From Paenibacillus sp. IHBB 10380 (GTDB taxonomy: Bacteria > Bacillota > Bacilli > Paenibacillales > Paenibacillaceae), in contig NZ_CP010976.1 of NCBI RefSeq assembly GCF_000949425.1, positions 4,340,001 to 4,404,000 of the forward strand: a stretch of 64,000 bases of DNA, read 5' to 3'. Position numbers and translations under genes: made by a program. Shown piece by piece: positions 54,556-63,948 of the stretch (positions within the stretch are counted from its first letter, which is position 1; each line of letters starts with the position of its first letter). Under the pieces are notes generated by a model. The model saw nothing but the letters and a program-made list of their open reading frames with translations, did no database searches and was not told the DNA's origin.

Positions 54556-55398
54556 TTACATCTCTTGAACAATCCGAGTTCCTAGTGTATCTCCTTGCAT
54601 AACGCGACTAAGGACTTGCGGTACGCTTCCGTCAACAATGACCACTTCTTGTACATTCCCATGGATACAGCTCATAGCTGCACGTACTTTCGGGATCATT
54701 CCGCCGTAGATTTCACCTGTAGCAATCATTTCTTCAATCTCCTGTACGGTGATCGACTCAAGCACAACCTTCTCGTCATTGACAGTCTTCATAATGCCAG
54801 GCACATCCGTTACGACGATCATCCGATTCACACCCAAGTAAGAAGCTACAGCGCCAGCAGCTGTATCTGCATTAATGTTGTATCGTTGTCCTGAATCATC
54901 AATACCAATCGGTGCAATCACAGGTATATAGCCCATGTTCAGTACACCTTCAATGATACTAGACTCTACATACGTGACATCGCCAACAAAGCCAACTTCT
55001 ACACTATTCACTACTGGCTTCGCCTGTATTAGTGAACCATCCACTCCCGAAAGCCCGATTGCACGACCGCCTACATTCTGAATTCGTCGTACAATCTGTT
55101 TGTTGATGCTACCCGCTAGGACCATTTCCACGACATCGAGTACATCCTCCGTCGTCTTACGTAGTCCATTAACGAACTCGCTCTCAATTCCGAGCTTAGA
55201 TAGATTGTCAGAGATCGCAGGGCCTCCACCATGAACGATGACAGGTTGCAACCCAGTCTGCTGCAAGTGTCTTAAATCATCAAAGAAAGAATCAGGCAGA
55301 GCGGCAAGTGTACTTCCGCCACACTTCATCACAAAGTTCCCATGGCTTACAACCTCATGATGGTTCTTCTTTTGTTGATTCTCTATTTCCGTTCCCAT
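54556..55398 (-). CDS. argB: Acetylglutamate kinase
   Basis: Phosphorylates N-acetylglutamate; usually the regulated step. 280 residues from ATG 55398 with AAGGGGGAT 6 nt upstream. It shows FVMKCGGSTLA, VIVHGGGPAI, GLSGVDGSLI and NINADTAAGAVA. The N-terminal extension of about 20 residues before the kinase core is longer than in E. coli; whether it gives arginine feedback cannot be told. Lies 33 nt after argJ. Confidence 0.96.
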   Translation of the reverse strand: MGTEIENQQKKNHHEVVSHGNFVMKCGGSTLAALPDSFFDDLRHLQQTGLQPVIVHGGGPAISDNLSKLGIESEFVNGLRKTTEDVLDVVEMVLAGSINKQIVRRIQNVGGRAIGLSGVDGSLIQAKPVVNSVEVGFVGDVTYVESSIIEGVLNMGYIPVIAPIGIDDSGQRYNINADTAAGAVASYLGVNRMIVVTDVPGIMKTVNDEKVVLESITVQEIEEMIATGEIYGGMIPKVRAAMSCIHGNVQEVVIVDGSVPQVLSRVMQGDTLGTRIVQEM

Positions 55399-55431
55399 AG
55401 CAAGATCCCCCTTCATTGCAGTGTTGTCACT

Positions 55432-56658
55432 TTACGTCCGGTATGCGGCATTAATCCGTACATAGTCATATGTTAAATCACAACCCCATGCAGTCGCTTG
55501 ACCTTCTCCGTTATGAAGGTCTACGAATATTCGTACTGTATCACCTTTCAAATATATCAAAGCCTCATTCTCGTCAAAAGCAATCGGACGTGATTCTTTC
55601 AGCATCGTTATATCACCTAATCGGATATCTACATGGTCTGGATTAACCGGTTCTCCAGCACGCCCTACAGCGGCAATAATTCGCCCCCAGTTCGCATCTG
55701 CTCCGAATACGGCAGATTTCACTAGACTTGAACCTACAACCGTCTTAGCTATAGCACGTGCGGAAGCTTCACTAACCGCTCCTGTCACGAGTACCTCAAC
55801 TAACTTCGTAGCTCCTTCGCCATCCCGGGCAATCGCTTTAGCTAGACTCTGACATACATAAGTAAAAGCCTTGGCAAAAGCTTCCCAATCCGCATGATCA
55901 GCATGCAGCGTCTCATTACCCGCTAGACCACTCGCCATCGTAAGTAGCATGTCATTCGTGCTCGTATCCCCATCTACTGTAATCATATTGAAGGTCAAGT
56001 CTGTCGCTTGGCGCATTAATTGTTGTAATGAAACCTGATCGATCTTAGCATCCGTCGTCATGAAGGCAAGCATGGTAGCCATATTCGGATGGATCATCCC
56101 TGACCCCTTTGCCGCTCCGGAAATCGTAATTGGTTTACCATCAACTACTACAGATACACAAGCTTCCTTCTTCACTAAATCCGTAGTCAGAATGGATTGA
56201 GAGAAATCATCCGCACCGCTTTCTGTTGCACTAAGTCTTGGTGGCATTGCCTCGATCCCTGCATTTATGCAGTCCATCTTGAGCAACTCGCCGATCACGC
56301 CTGTAGACGCAACAGCCACATCTTGCTCCGCCAATCCAAGGGAGTGAGCTGCTGCCGCTCGCATAGCATAGGCATCAGCTTCACCTTGCTGCCCTGTACA
56401 GGCGTTAGCGTTACCACTATTCACGACAATAGCTCGCAGCTTGCCGTCTACCAGACTCTCACGTGTCACCTTCAAAGGTGCCGCTTGAAATGCACTTGTC
56501 GTATATACGGCAGCAGCTGTTGCTTCTACCTCACACACAATCACACCGAGATCATGGCGCTCTGTTTTTTTCAATCCACAGTGCACTCCACCTGAGCGGA
56601 AACCTAGCGGTGTTATAATAGATCCACCTTCAATGATGGTAAAATTTTTCTTGTCCAT
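55432..56658 (-). CDS. argJ: Bifunctional ornithine acetyltransferase / N-acetylglutamate synthase
   Basis: Recycles the acetyl group from acetylornithine to glutamate. 408 residues from ATG 56658, which avoids overlap with argC and gives the normal length; an in-frame start at 56724 would overlap it by 46 nt. The self-cleavage site is intact: GSGMIHPNMATMLAF, where the Thr after Ala becomes the nucleophile of the beta chain. The presence of argJ indicates the cyclic pathway, so no separate argE is needed. Confidence 0.96.
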   Translation of the reverse strand: MDKKNFTIIEGGSIITPLGFRSGGVHCGLKKTERHDLGVIVCEVEATAAAVYTTSAFQAAPLKVTRESLVDGKLRAIVVNSGNANACTGQQGEADAYAMRAAAAHSLGLAEQDVAVASTGVIGELLKMDCINAGIEAMPPRLSATESGADDFSQSILTTDLVKKEACVSVVVDGKPITISGAAKGSGMIHPNMATMLAFMTTDAKIDQVSLQQLMRQATDLTFNMITVDGDTSTNDMLLTMASGLAGNETLHADHADWEAFAKAFTYVCQSLAKAIARDGEGATKLVEVLVTGAVSEASARAIAKTVVGSSLVKSAVFGADANWGRIIAAVGRAGEPVNPDHVDIRLGDITMLKESRPIAFDENEALIYLKGDTVRIFVDLHNGEGQATAWGCDLTYDYVRINAAYRT

Positions 56659-56678
56659 GATATTATATTTCCCCGCTC

Positions 56679-57734
56679 TTATGGGTACACTGGTGTGTAA
56701 CTCAAGCCGAGATTCTCCTCCCATTCCATCATAAGATTCAAATTCTGTATCGCTTGGCCAGCAGCACCCTTGACTACATTATCAATAACAGAGACGATGG
56801 TAACTCTTCCTGTCCTTGCATCTGTTGCGAATCCGATATCACAATAGTTAGAGCCAGACACTTCTTTCGTTGCTGGATAAATCCCCTGATCCCGTACACG
56901 TACGAAAGAACGTCCCTCATAATACTGGCGATACAAAGCAATGAAATCATCCTCTGTATGATCGCCCACTATGTTGGCGTACATCGTACTCATAATTCCT
57001 CGCGTCATAGGTGTCAAATGTGTTGAGAAGGTTACTGTGATCTTCTCCCCTGCCACTTGGCTCAATACCTGTTCAATTTCAGGAATATGCTGATGTTTAT
57101 TTAATTTATATGCTTTGAGATTTTCATTAATCTCTGCATAATGGACCATCAGACTCGTACCTCGGCCTGCTCCTGACACACCTGATTTAGCATCTATAAT
57201 AATACTGGAAGGATCAATCCACCCAGCTGATATTGCTGGAATAAGTCCGAGCAAAGTTGCCGTTGGATAACAACCCGGATTCGAAATTAGATCTTCACCT
57301 ACGACTTGTTCTCCATACACTTCACTTAAACCATATACAGCCTTCTGGAGCAACTCTGCATCTGCTGCAGGTCGGTTATACCATTCTTCGTACGTAGCCC
57401 CATCCTTCAATCTGAAATCACCAGATAGATCAATCACCTTTAGCCCTGCCTCAAGTAATTGCGGAACTAATGCTGTGCTCACCCCTGCAGGTGTGGCCAT
57501 AAACACTACGTCAGCTTTAAGGGCCATATTCTGTACATCTACACCGTCCAAATTCTGTACAATAATACCCGTGAGATGAGGGAACCCATCCGATGCGGGT
57601 GCCCCTGCGTGAGAAGACGAAATAACAGAGGTAATAACCACATTAGGATGACCCTGAAGCAAACGAATTAACTCGACGCCTCCATATCCTGTAGAACCTA
57701 CGATTGCCACCCGTACCTTTGAATCTACTGCCAT
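56679..57734 (-). CDS. argC: N-acetyl-gamma-glutamyl-phosphate reductase
   Basis: NADPH-dependent reductase. 351 residues. It starts with the dinucleotide loop VAIVGSTGYGGVELIRLL; the catalytic cysteine lies in SNPGCYPTA; KSGVSGAGRG and FSTHLTPMTRG complete the active site. First gene of argCJBD, with a candidate ArgR operator pair 50-85 nt upstream of its start. Confidence 0.97.
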   Translation of the reverse strand: MAVDSKVRVAIVGSTGYGGVELIRLLQGHPNVVITSVISSSHAGAPASDGFPHLTGIIVQNLDGVDVQNMALKADVVFMATPAGVSTALVPQLLEAGLKVIDLSGDFRLKDGATYEEWYNRPAADAELLQKAVYGLSEVYGEQVVGEDLISNPGCYPTATLLGLIPAISAGWIDPSSIIIDAKSGVSGAGRGTSLMVHYAEINENLKAYKLNKHQHIPEIEQVLSQVAGEKITVTFSTHLTPMTRGIMSTMYANIVGDHTEDDFIALYRQYYEGRSFVRVRDQGIYPATKEVSGSNYCDIGFATDARTGRVTIVSVIDNVVKGAAGQAIQNLNLMMEWEENLGLSYTPVYP

Positions 57735-57784
57735 CTCCCGTGATCCCCTCTCTAATCCAGATCAATCCAACCCCTCTAATAATT

Positions 57785-57818
57785 ATGTATTATTATACAT
57801 CCCTATTCATATAAATAC
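57785..57818 (-). promoter_or_regulatory. Candidate tandem ARG boxes (ArgR/AhrC operator)
   Basis: On the minus strand TGTATTTATATGAATA, then GGG, then ATGTATAATAATACAT. The second unit is symmetrical (ATGTAT/ATACAT) and differs from the ARG-box core TGAAT-N4-ATTCA by one base in each half; the first is weaker. Two boxes 3 bp apart is the arrangement known for ArgR operators. Confidence 0.6.
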
Positions 57819-57854
57819 AACACCTTTAGGAGCCCATTTACCACTTTGCGTTAT

Positions 57855-58760
57855 TTACGCCTGTCGGGTAAACCCTTCACCAAGTACCTCATGTGCATTG
57901 CTAATAATGACAAAAGCCCCCGGGTCCACAGATTGAACCAGCGTCTTCAATCTCGTGACCTCATTCTGTCCAACAACGACCATCAGAACTGTGCGGTCAT
58001 CACCCGTGTAACCTCCCTGTGCATTAAGCTTCGTAAGTCCTCTATCTAAATCTTTTAGAATAGTCTGACTAATGGGCTCTATATGATCTGAGATGATGTA
58101 AGCGACCTTCGTATAATTGAATCCAAGTTCCACCGTTTCAATCACTTTCCCTGTCACATATAGACCTACCAGAGCGTACAAAGCCTGCTCCATCGACATT
58201 ACTAATGCAGCCATAGCTATAACGGATCCATCTAGAATAACGACACATAGTGAGAAACTCAGACCCGTAATTTTCTGAATGATTTGTGCCAGAATAATTA
58301 GTCCACCTGTAGAACCCCTGCCACGGTACACAAGTCCGATTCCAAGCCCTATAGCAATTCCACCATAAATAGAAGCAAGTAAGGGATTAGCCGTAGGAAT
58401 CGGCCAGTCCTTCGTCAGCAGGACAAATAACGGTAGAATAATGCTTCCTAGCAAGGAACGAATACCGTAATTTTTGCCAAGCATTAGAAATCCCATAATA
58501 ACTAGAGGAATATTAAAACTCCATTGTATGTAGGCTGGTTCCAATCCAGGCCATACTTCTTTAAATAATGCTTCAATGAGAATAGAAAGTCCTGATATTC
58601 CTCCTGAAGCTATACCATTAGGTAGAAAGAACAAATTGAACCCCACGGCTATAATAAATGAACCGATGATAATACACAGGGTATCCCATACGTGCCTTGC
58701 AGGTCCCTTTAAAGGTAAAACTGTTTTTGACCTCCGATTACGTGCTGTTTGTGCTGCCAT
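57855..58760 (-). CDS. YitT-family membrane protein (DUF2179)
   Basis: 301 residues. Five or so N-terminal helices with the family phrase FFLPNGIASGGISGLSIL, then a cytoplasmic DUF2179 domain (GYTGDDRTVLMVVVGQNEVTRLKTLVQSVDPGAFVIISNAHEVLGEGF). Many paralogues occur in Bacilli; the function is unknown, possibly transport or signalling. Lies between prfB and argC on the same strand. No clear terminator precedes argC, so some read-through into the arg operon is possible. Confidence 0.9.
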   Translation of the reverse strand: MAAQTARNRRSKTVLPLKGPARHVWDTLCIIIGSFIIAVGFNLFFLPNGIASGGISGLSILIEALFKEVWPGLEPAYIQWSFNIPLVIMGFLMLGKNYGIRSLLGSIILPLFVLLTKDWPIPTANPLLASIYGGIAIGLGIGLVYRGRGSTGGLIILAQIIQKITGLSFSLCVVILDGSVIAMAALVMSMEQALYALVGLYVTGKVIETVELGFNYTKVAYIISDHIEPISQTILKDLDRGLTKLNAQGGYTGDDRTVLMVVVGQNEVTRLKTLVQSVDPGAFVIISNAHEVLGEGFTRQA

Positions 58761-58842
58761 TACTATGATGCTCCCCTTTCAATTCTCAACTATCATTTTT
58801 CCTGAAAATTTGCCTAATACTAAGGCTAGTGTTTGAAAAACA

Positions 58843-58875
58843 AACAGGCGTGTAGCATGACCGCTACAACCTGCT
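58843..58875 (-). terminator. Second terminator behind prfB
   Basis: Minus strand: CAGGTTGTAGC and GCTACACGCCTG pair around GGTCAT, then TTTGTTTTTC. It backs up the stronger hairpin at 58927-58960. Confidence 0.65.
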
Positions 58876-58926
58876 TTATCCATTGTTTTCTGCAACTGAT
58901 ATTGGCTTCGACCCCTATATCATAAC

Positions 58927-58960
58927 AAAAAATTCCTACACGTATAGCGTGTAGGAATTT
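58927..58960 (-). terminator. Terminator of prfB
   Basis: Minus strand: AAATTCCTACACG and CGTGTAGGAATTT are perfect complements around CTATA, followed by a T-run. Confidence 0.93.
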
Positions 58961-58968
58961 CTCCAATA

Positions 58969-60082
58969 TTATTCACTTTCCACTTTAAGCTGGCTACGCA
59001 AATACCCATCGATAAAAGCATTCAAGTCCCCGTCCATCACTGCTCCAATATTACCTGTTTCCACTGATGTACGGTGATCCTTTACCATACTATAGGGATG
59101 GAACACATAAGAACGAATCTGGCTACCCCATGCAATGTCAGATTGTTCACCACGAATTTCTGCTAACTCTTTGGCTTGCTCTTCTAACTTACGCTCTACA
59201 AGCTTAGAACGAAGAGCTGTCATCGCCCAGTTTCTATTCTTAATCTGAGAACGTTCAGCCTGACTTGTCACGACAACTCCTGATGGAATATGTGTGATCC
59301 GTACCGCTGAATCCGTTGTATTGATATGCTGTCCCCCAGCTCCTGTTGCACGGTAAGTATCAATCTTCAAGTCCTCTGTACGAATATCTACCTCAGCGTC
59401 TTCCGTAATCTCTGGTACCACATCGCAGGAGACAAATGAGGTATGACGTCGCCCTGATGAATCAAACGGGGAGATCCGTACTAAACGATGCACACCCTTC
59501 TCTGCCTTGAGGTAGCCGTAAGCGTTAAACCCCTTGATCAGTAAGGTTACACTCTTAATTCCAGCCTCATCACCTGCAAGATAATCCATCGTCTCCACCT
59601 TGAAGCCATTCTTCTCTGCCCAACGTGTATACATTCTGAGTAGCATTTCTCCCCAATCCTGGGACTCCGTACCCCCAGCCCCCGGATGAAGTTCGAGAAT
59701 CGCATTAGACTTATCATAAGGACCACTTAACAATAACCCAAGTTCGAAATCATTGAGCCTCTTCATAATCAACTTAACGGTCTGAACAATCTCATCGACG
59801 AGTGACTCATCTTCCTCTTCGTCAGCCAATTCAACCATCATCGCTACATCGTCATATTCCAGTTGCAGCTTCTCATACTCATCGATGGAAGATTTGACAG
59901 CGTTCAGTTCTGCAATAAGACTTTGTGCCTTCTCCGTATTATCCCAGAAATCAGGCGCTCCCATTTTCTCTTCAAAGTTCAAGATCATTTCCTGCTTCAG
60001 ATCTAAGTCAAAGAGACCCCCTAAGGTTGGTTAATTTACTACTAATCTCACGTAGGTCATGCTTTATACTTGCATCGATCAT
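58969..60082 (-). CDS. prfB: Peptide chain release factor 2 with programmed +1 frameshift
   Basis: Terminates translation at UGA and UAA. The coding sequence starts at ATG 60082 (GAGGTGA 9 nt upstream), reads 24 codons ending LTNLRGSL and meets an in-frame UGA (60010-60008) inside CTT-TGA-C. An internal Shine-Dalgarno AGGGGG (60022-60017) lies 3 nt before CTT, the canonical spacing. A +1 shift gives [15 protein letters not shown] and the rest, about 364 residues in total. The specificity loop [10 protein letters not shown] has SPF and the catalytic loop is GAGGQHIN. The internal stop is regulatory, giving feedback control by RF2 level. Upstream of it is the secA spacer. Confidence 0.97.
60008..60023 (-). 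promoter_or_regulatory. RF2 programmed frameshift site
   Basis: Minus strand order: AGGGGG, 3-nt spacer TCT, slippery CTT, stop TGA, then C. When RF2 is scarce the ribosome slips +1 on CTT and continues. Confidence 0.95.
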
Positions 60083-60123
60083 AATAATCATTCACCTCGT
60101 TATCAAATATATACGTTGAACCC

Positions 60124-60161
60124 AGCTTATGCTTCCGACGTGGCTTTCTTGCAGAAAGCCT
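60124..60161. repeat. Diverged fragment of the structured repeat (copy D)
   Basis: AGCTTATGCTTCCGACGTGGCTTTC resembles the GCATATGCTTTCGAAGTAGCTTTC part of copies A-C. The small hairpin is GGCTTTC-TTGCA-GAAAGCC here, against AGCTTTC...GAAAGCT in copy A, so the outer pair changed from A-T to G-C with pairing kept. Confidence 0.6.
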
Positions 60162-60180
60162 TTACTTATATCTCGACATA

Positions 60181-60271
60181 AACTCCCTTAAACTTGAAGG
60201 GAATGAGGACCCATCCATTCTCTATTTAAGAATGTGTGGGATCTCTCTCACCTCCTCAGATCAAGGGAGTT
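60181..60271 (-). other. Structured secA-prfB intergenic element
   Basis: An outer inverted repeat AACTCCCTT/AAGGGAGTT encloses a long helix with regular 2x2 internal loops: minus strand GAG-at-CCCA-ca-CATTC, loop, GAATG-ga-TGGG-tc-CTC. A perfect Shine-Dalgarno-like GAGGAGGTGA (60258-60249) lies inside without a start codon at suitable distance. No U-tract follows, so it is not a normal terminator. Function unknown; possibly mRNA processing or leader control of prfB. Confidence 0.5.
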
Positions 60272-60320
60272 CATTTACCGTATGCTTAGATAGTAATCAT
60301 TATACAAGAAGAATTAGGAA

Positions 60321-62822
60321 TTATTCACCATGACATTGTTTGAACTTCTTACCGCTACCACAAGGACACGGATCATTACGTCCAATCTGTTGCCCAACGT
60401 GAACTGGATTCTTCTCAGCAGGTTCACCATTCGTAGATATTTTGTTCTCCTCAATGACAGGTTGGCGCTCCTGATTGCCTTCAATCTGTGCCTTCATTAC
60501 ATAAGTTGACACTTCCTCTTGAATGTTAGCCGTCATCTCGTTAAACATTTCGAAACCTTCAAATTGATATTCACGTAACGGATCTGTACCACCATATGCA
60601 CGTAAGTGGATACCTTGACGAAGCTGATCCATCGCATCAATATGATCCATCCATTTACTATCAACAGAACGAAGCACGATAACTTTCTCGAACTCACGTA
60701 CAAGTTCAGAACCTATGCGCTCTTCACGCTCATTATATTTCGTTACAACACGGTCAAAGATATACTCCACAATCTCGTCCGGTTCCTTGCCCCATAGATT
60801 ATCACGCGTCACAGCATCTTCATCAAGCAGCTTACTATTCACATAATCAGCTACTTCTTGAAGCTCCCAATTCTCTGGAATATCATCGACGCAATGCGCG
60901 GCTACGACACGATCAATAACAGGCTTGATCATTTCCATGACGATATCCTTGATATCCTCAGATTCCATAATCTCACGACGTTGCTTATAAATAATTTCAC
61001 GCTGTTGGTTCATCACGTCATCATACTGTAGAACATTCTTACGTACATCGAAGTTGTTACCTTCTACACGTTTTTGAGCTGATTCTACAGCACGCGAAAT
61101 CATCTTGCTCTCAATAGGTTGATCTTCTTCGAACCCAAGACGATCCATCATAGCCAGTACATTATCTGCACCGAAACGCTTCATCAATTCATCACCAAGA
61201 GACAGATAGAATTGCGTAGAGCCTGGGTCACCTTGACGACCTGCACGTCCACGAAGCTGGTTATCGATACGCCGCGATTCATGACGTTCTGTCCCCATGA
61301 TATGAAGACCTCCTACTTCAAGGACTCCCTCACCAAGTAGAATATCCGTACCACGTCCAGCCATATTCGTAGCGATGGTCACTGCACCTGGCTGACCTGC
61401 ACCCGAGATAATCTCAGCTTCTTCAGCATGATACTTCGCATTAAGCACCTGATGCTTCACGCCTTTGCGTTTCAACATTTCAGATACTAGCTCAGAGTTC
61501 TCAATCGATATCGTACCGACCAATACCGGTTGATTCTTCTTGTGGCGTACAACGATTTCTTCAACAACAGCCGTGAACTTGCCCTTCTCACTCTTGTAGA
61601 CCACATCAGGCATATCATTACGTTGGTTCACTTTATTCGTAGGAACTTGAAGAACTTCCAAGCCATAAATTTTCTTGAACTCTTCTTCCTCTGTCTTCGC
61701 TGTCCCTGTCATCCCTGCCAGCTTCCGATACATACGGAAATAGTTCTGGAAAGTAATCGTCGCGAGCGTCATACTCTCATTCTGAACTTCAATGCCTTCC
61801 TTCGCCTCAATCGCTTGGTGTAGACCATCACTATAACGACGGCCTGCCATCAGTCGACCTGTGAATTCATCTACGATCATGACTTCTTCTTCCGCTACCA
61901 CGTAATCTACATCAAGACGCATAATAACATTTGCCTTCAGCGCTTGTACGATATGATGGTTAAGCGTCACATTCTCATGATCATATAAGTTCTCAATACC
62001 AAAAGCACGTTCTGCTTTCGTTACACCCTTCTCCGTGAGAGCAACCGATTTAACTTTAATATCTACATTGTAATCTTCTTCTGCTTCTAGACGCTTCACG
62101 AAGCGATCTGCGGCATAATACAACTCAGTAGACTTCTGAGCCTGCCCAGAGATAATAAGCGGCGTACGCGCTTCATCAACTAGAATAGAATCCACTTCAT
62201 CTATAATGCAGAAATAAAGAGGGCGCTGTACCATTTGTTCTTTATAAAGGACCATATTATCTCGCAAATAGTCAAAGCCGAATTCATTGTTCGTACCATA
62301 AGTAATATCGCAGGCATATGCCGTTTGTTTATCCGCATGATCCATACCGTTCAGGTTAACCCCAACGCTTAGACCTAAGTATTCGTATATTGTTCCCATT
62401 AACTCGCTATCACGTTGTGCTAGATAGTCGTTGACTGTCACGACATGCACACCTTGTCCTAGAAGTGCGTTCAGATATACAGGTAGCGTACCTACAAGGG
62501 TCTTACCTTCACCTGTCTTCATCTCAGCAATTCTGCCTTCATGAAGTGCTATCCCTCCAACTAATTGAACATTAAAATGACGCATACCCAATGTACGTTT
62601 GGACGCCTCACGTACCGTAGCAAACGCTTCAGGTAAAATATCCTCGGCTGTCTCACCCTTCTCCAGCCGACCACGGAATTCATCCGTCTTCGCTTTCAAT
62701 TGCTCATCCGAGAGTTTCACAAACTCCGGTTCCATTTGGTTAATGACATCAACCGTCTTCATTAGACGTTTGACATCACGTTCATTAACATCTCCGAATA
62801 TCTTCTTTACAAGTCCTAACAT
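60321..62822 (-). CDS. secA: Preprotein translocase ATPase SecA
   Basis: Motor of Sec protein export, 833 residues, close to the B. subtilis length. Walker [21 protein letters not shown]-type [30 protein letters not shown] and [11 protein letters not shown] helicase motifs, the preprotein cross-linking domain, and the C-terminal zinc motif [14 protein letters not shown] that binds SecB-like partners or ribosomes are all present. ATG preceded by AAAGGGG. Upstream of prfB as in B. subtilis. Confidence 0.98.
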   Translation of the reverse strand: MLGLVKKIFGDVNERDVKRLMKTVDVINQMEPEFVKLSDEQLKAKTDEFRGRLEKGETAEDILPEAFATVREASKRTLGMRHFNVQLVGGIALHEGRIAEMKTGEGKTLVGTLPVYLNALLGQGVHVVTVNDYLAQRDSELMGTIYEYLGLSVGVNLNGMDHADKQTAYACDITYGTNNEFGFDYLRDNMVLYKEQMVQRPLYFCIIDEVDSILVDEARTPLIISGQAQKSTELYYAADRFVKRLEAEEDYNVDIKVKSVALTEKGVTKAERAFGIENLYDHENVTLNHHIVQALKANVIMRLDVDYVVAEEEVMIVDEFTGRLMAGRRYSDGLHQAIEAKEGIEVQNESMTLATITFQNYFRMYRKLAGMTGTAKTEEEEFKKIYGLEVLQVPTNKVNQRNDMPDVVYKSEKGKFTAVVEEIVVRHKKNQPVLVGTISIENSELVSEMLKRKGVKHQVLNAKYHAEEAEIISGAGQPGAVTIATNMAGRGTDILLGEGVLEVGGLHIMGTERHESRRIDNQLRGRAGRQGDPGSTQFYLSLGDELMKRFGADNVLAMMDRLGFEEDQPIESKMISRAVESAQKRVEGNNFDVRKNVLQYDDVMNQQREIIYKQRREIMESEDIKDIVMEMIKPVIDRVVAAHCVDDIPENWELQEVADYVNSKLLDEDAVTRDNLWGKEPDEIVEYIFDRVVTKYNEREERIGSELVREFEKVIVLRSVDSKWMDHIDAMDQLRQGIHLRAYGGTDPLREYQFEGFEMFNEMTANIQEEVSTYVMKAQIEGNQERQPVIEENKISTNGEPAEKNPVHVGQQIGRNDPCPCGSGKKFKQCHGE

Positions 62823-63005
62823 AATTAACCCCTTTCGCGCAAAACAGATGGTAGAACCAACCTCATAACTCCAAGGGTTAATGATGAAATTGATTCAATG
62901 ATTATGGTTTTGCATAAATTGTAACAGTTTGCAGGAGATGCCGCAACACAGGTTACACACATCTCTAACATATTCGCAACACAAGTCATACTATATATAC
63001 GCGCA

Positions 63006-63039
63006 AAGAGCCCTATCCGTTGCACGGATAGAGGCTCAT
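63006..63039 (-). terminator. Terminator of hpf
   Basis: Minus strand: GAGCC-TC-TATCCG and CGGATAG-GGCTC pair around TGCAA, followed by TTTG. It lies 61 nt past the hpf stop and separates hpf from secA. The remaining 180 bp before secA should hold the secA promoter; none could be singled out. Confidence 0.78.
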
Positions 63040-63099
63040 AAACATTAATATTTACAAAAATATGAACTTCTACATTTAAATTTACCTTTAACACGCAAC

Positions 63100-63660
63100 T
63101 TAATCTTGTTCAATTAGGCCATATTTACCATCATCACGTTTATAGACTACATTTACTTCTTTACTATCAATATTAGAAAATACGAAGAAACTATGACCAA
63201 TCATATTCATTTGTAGAATGGCTTCTTCCACATCCATCGGCTTCAAGAAGAAACGCTTCGTACGTACTACTTCTAATTCAAGATCTTCTTCATACTCACC
63301 CGTTGCTACTCCACCATTACTAGCTGAACCTTCAACAAACAAAGTCTTCAAGCTACCTTCTTGGCGAAACTTACGGTTAAGTTTTGTCTTATGCTTACGA
63401 ATTTGGCGCTCCAACTTGTCCACCACAGCATCAATAGATGCATACATATCTTCACTGCGGTCTTCTGCACGAAGCATCACGCCTGGCAATGGAATTGTTA
63501 CCTCCACCGTGTGCAAACCTCGAATTGTACCTAACGTTACTAATCCTTCTGAGGTAAGGGGTGAATCGAAATACCTTTCAAGTCGACTGAGTTTCTTATC
63601 CGCGTATTCCCTCAAAGCTTCTGTCACATCAATCTGTTGACCTCGAATATTAAAATTCAT
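63100..63660 (-). CDS. hpf: Ribosome hibernation promoting factor, long form
   Basis: 186 residues. The N-terminal domain (NFNIRGQQIDVTEALREYADKKL, about 1-100) sits in the mRNA/tRNA channel of the small subunit. A linker leads to the C-terminal dimerisation domain (KRFFLKPMDVEEAILQMNMIGHSFFVF, about 125-186) that joins two 70S ribosomes into 100S particles. Long HPF alone forms 100S in Bacillota. ATG with GGAGGAG upstream. Confidence 0.97.
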   Translation of the reverse strand: MNFNIRGQQIDVTEALREYADKKLSRLERYFDSPLTSEGLVTLGTIRGLHTVEVTIPLPGVMLRAEDRSEDMYASIDAVVDKLERQIRKHKTKLNRKFRQEGSLKTLFVEGSASNGGVATGEYEEDLELEVVRTKRFFLKPMDVEEAILQMNMIGHSFFVFSNIDSKEVNVVYKRDDGKYGLIEQD

Positions 63661-63684
63661 AGGGCACTCCTCCTTTGCTACTCC

Positions 63685-63713
63685 ATTATATCACAATTGT
63701 TATCGCTAAGTAA
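63685..63713 (-). promoter_or_regulatory. Sigma-A-like promoter of hpf
   Basis: Minus strand TTACTT (63713-63708), 17-bp spacer, perfect TATAAT (63690-63685), giving a leader of about 20 nt. The -35 is weak, so another sigma factor or activator may contribute. Confidence 0.55.
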
Positions 63714-63853
63714 AAAGGCAATTTTGTAGACAATATAACAATGAAAGCTTTTACATTCCGCCTTAATTTCGACTACATTCTGCTTAATTTATGATGTTTA
63801 TAAGGGTATTCAGATTATTAACCGATAATGAGTCCGAAGAAACATCAGGCACA

Positions 63854-63887
63854 AAAAAAGGCCCTGAAATAATTCAGGAACCTTGTG
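63854..63887 (-). terminator. Terminator of the cold-shock gene
   Basis: Minus strand: AGG-TT-CCTGAA and TTCAGG-G-CCT pair around TTA with a small internal loop, followed by seven T. Confidence 0.85.
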
Positions 63888-63948
63888 TATTAAATCTTCA
63901 GTTGTTACCATCTAACCATTATATGGGTCGGCATGATGCCAGGATGGA

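Noticed and set aside
60008..60010. In-frame stop in prfB as a possible gene break or sequencing error
   Set aside because: It is the standard RF2 frameshift signal, with the Shine-Dalgarno-like AGGGGG at the right distance.
60172..60228. 18-residue ORF on the minus strand in the secA-prfB spacer
   Set aside because: No ribosome-binding site at usable distance (the GAGGAGGTGA is more than 35 nt upstream) and it lies within the paired region.
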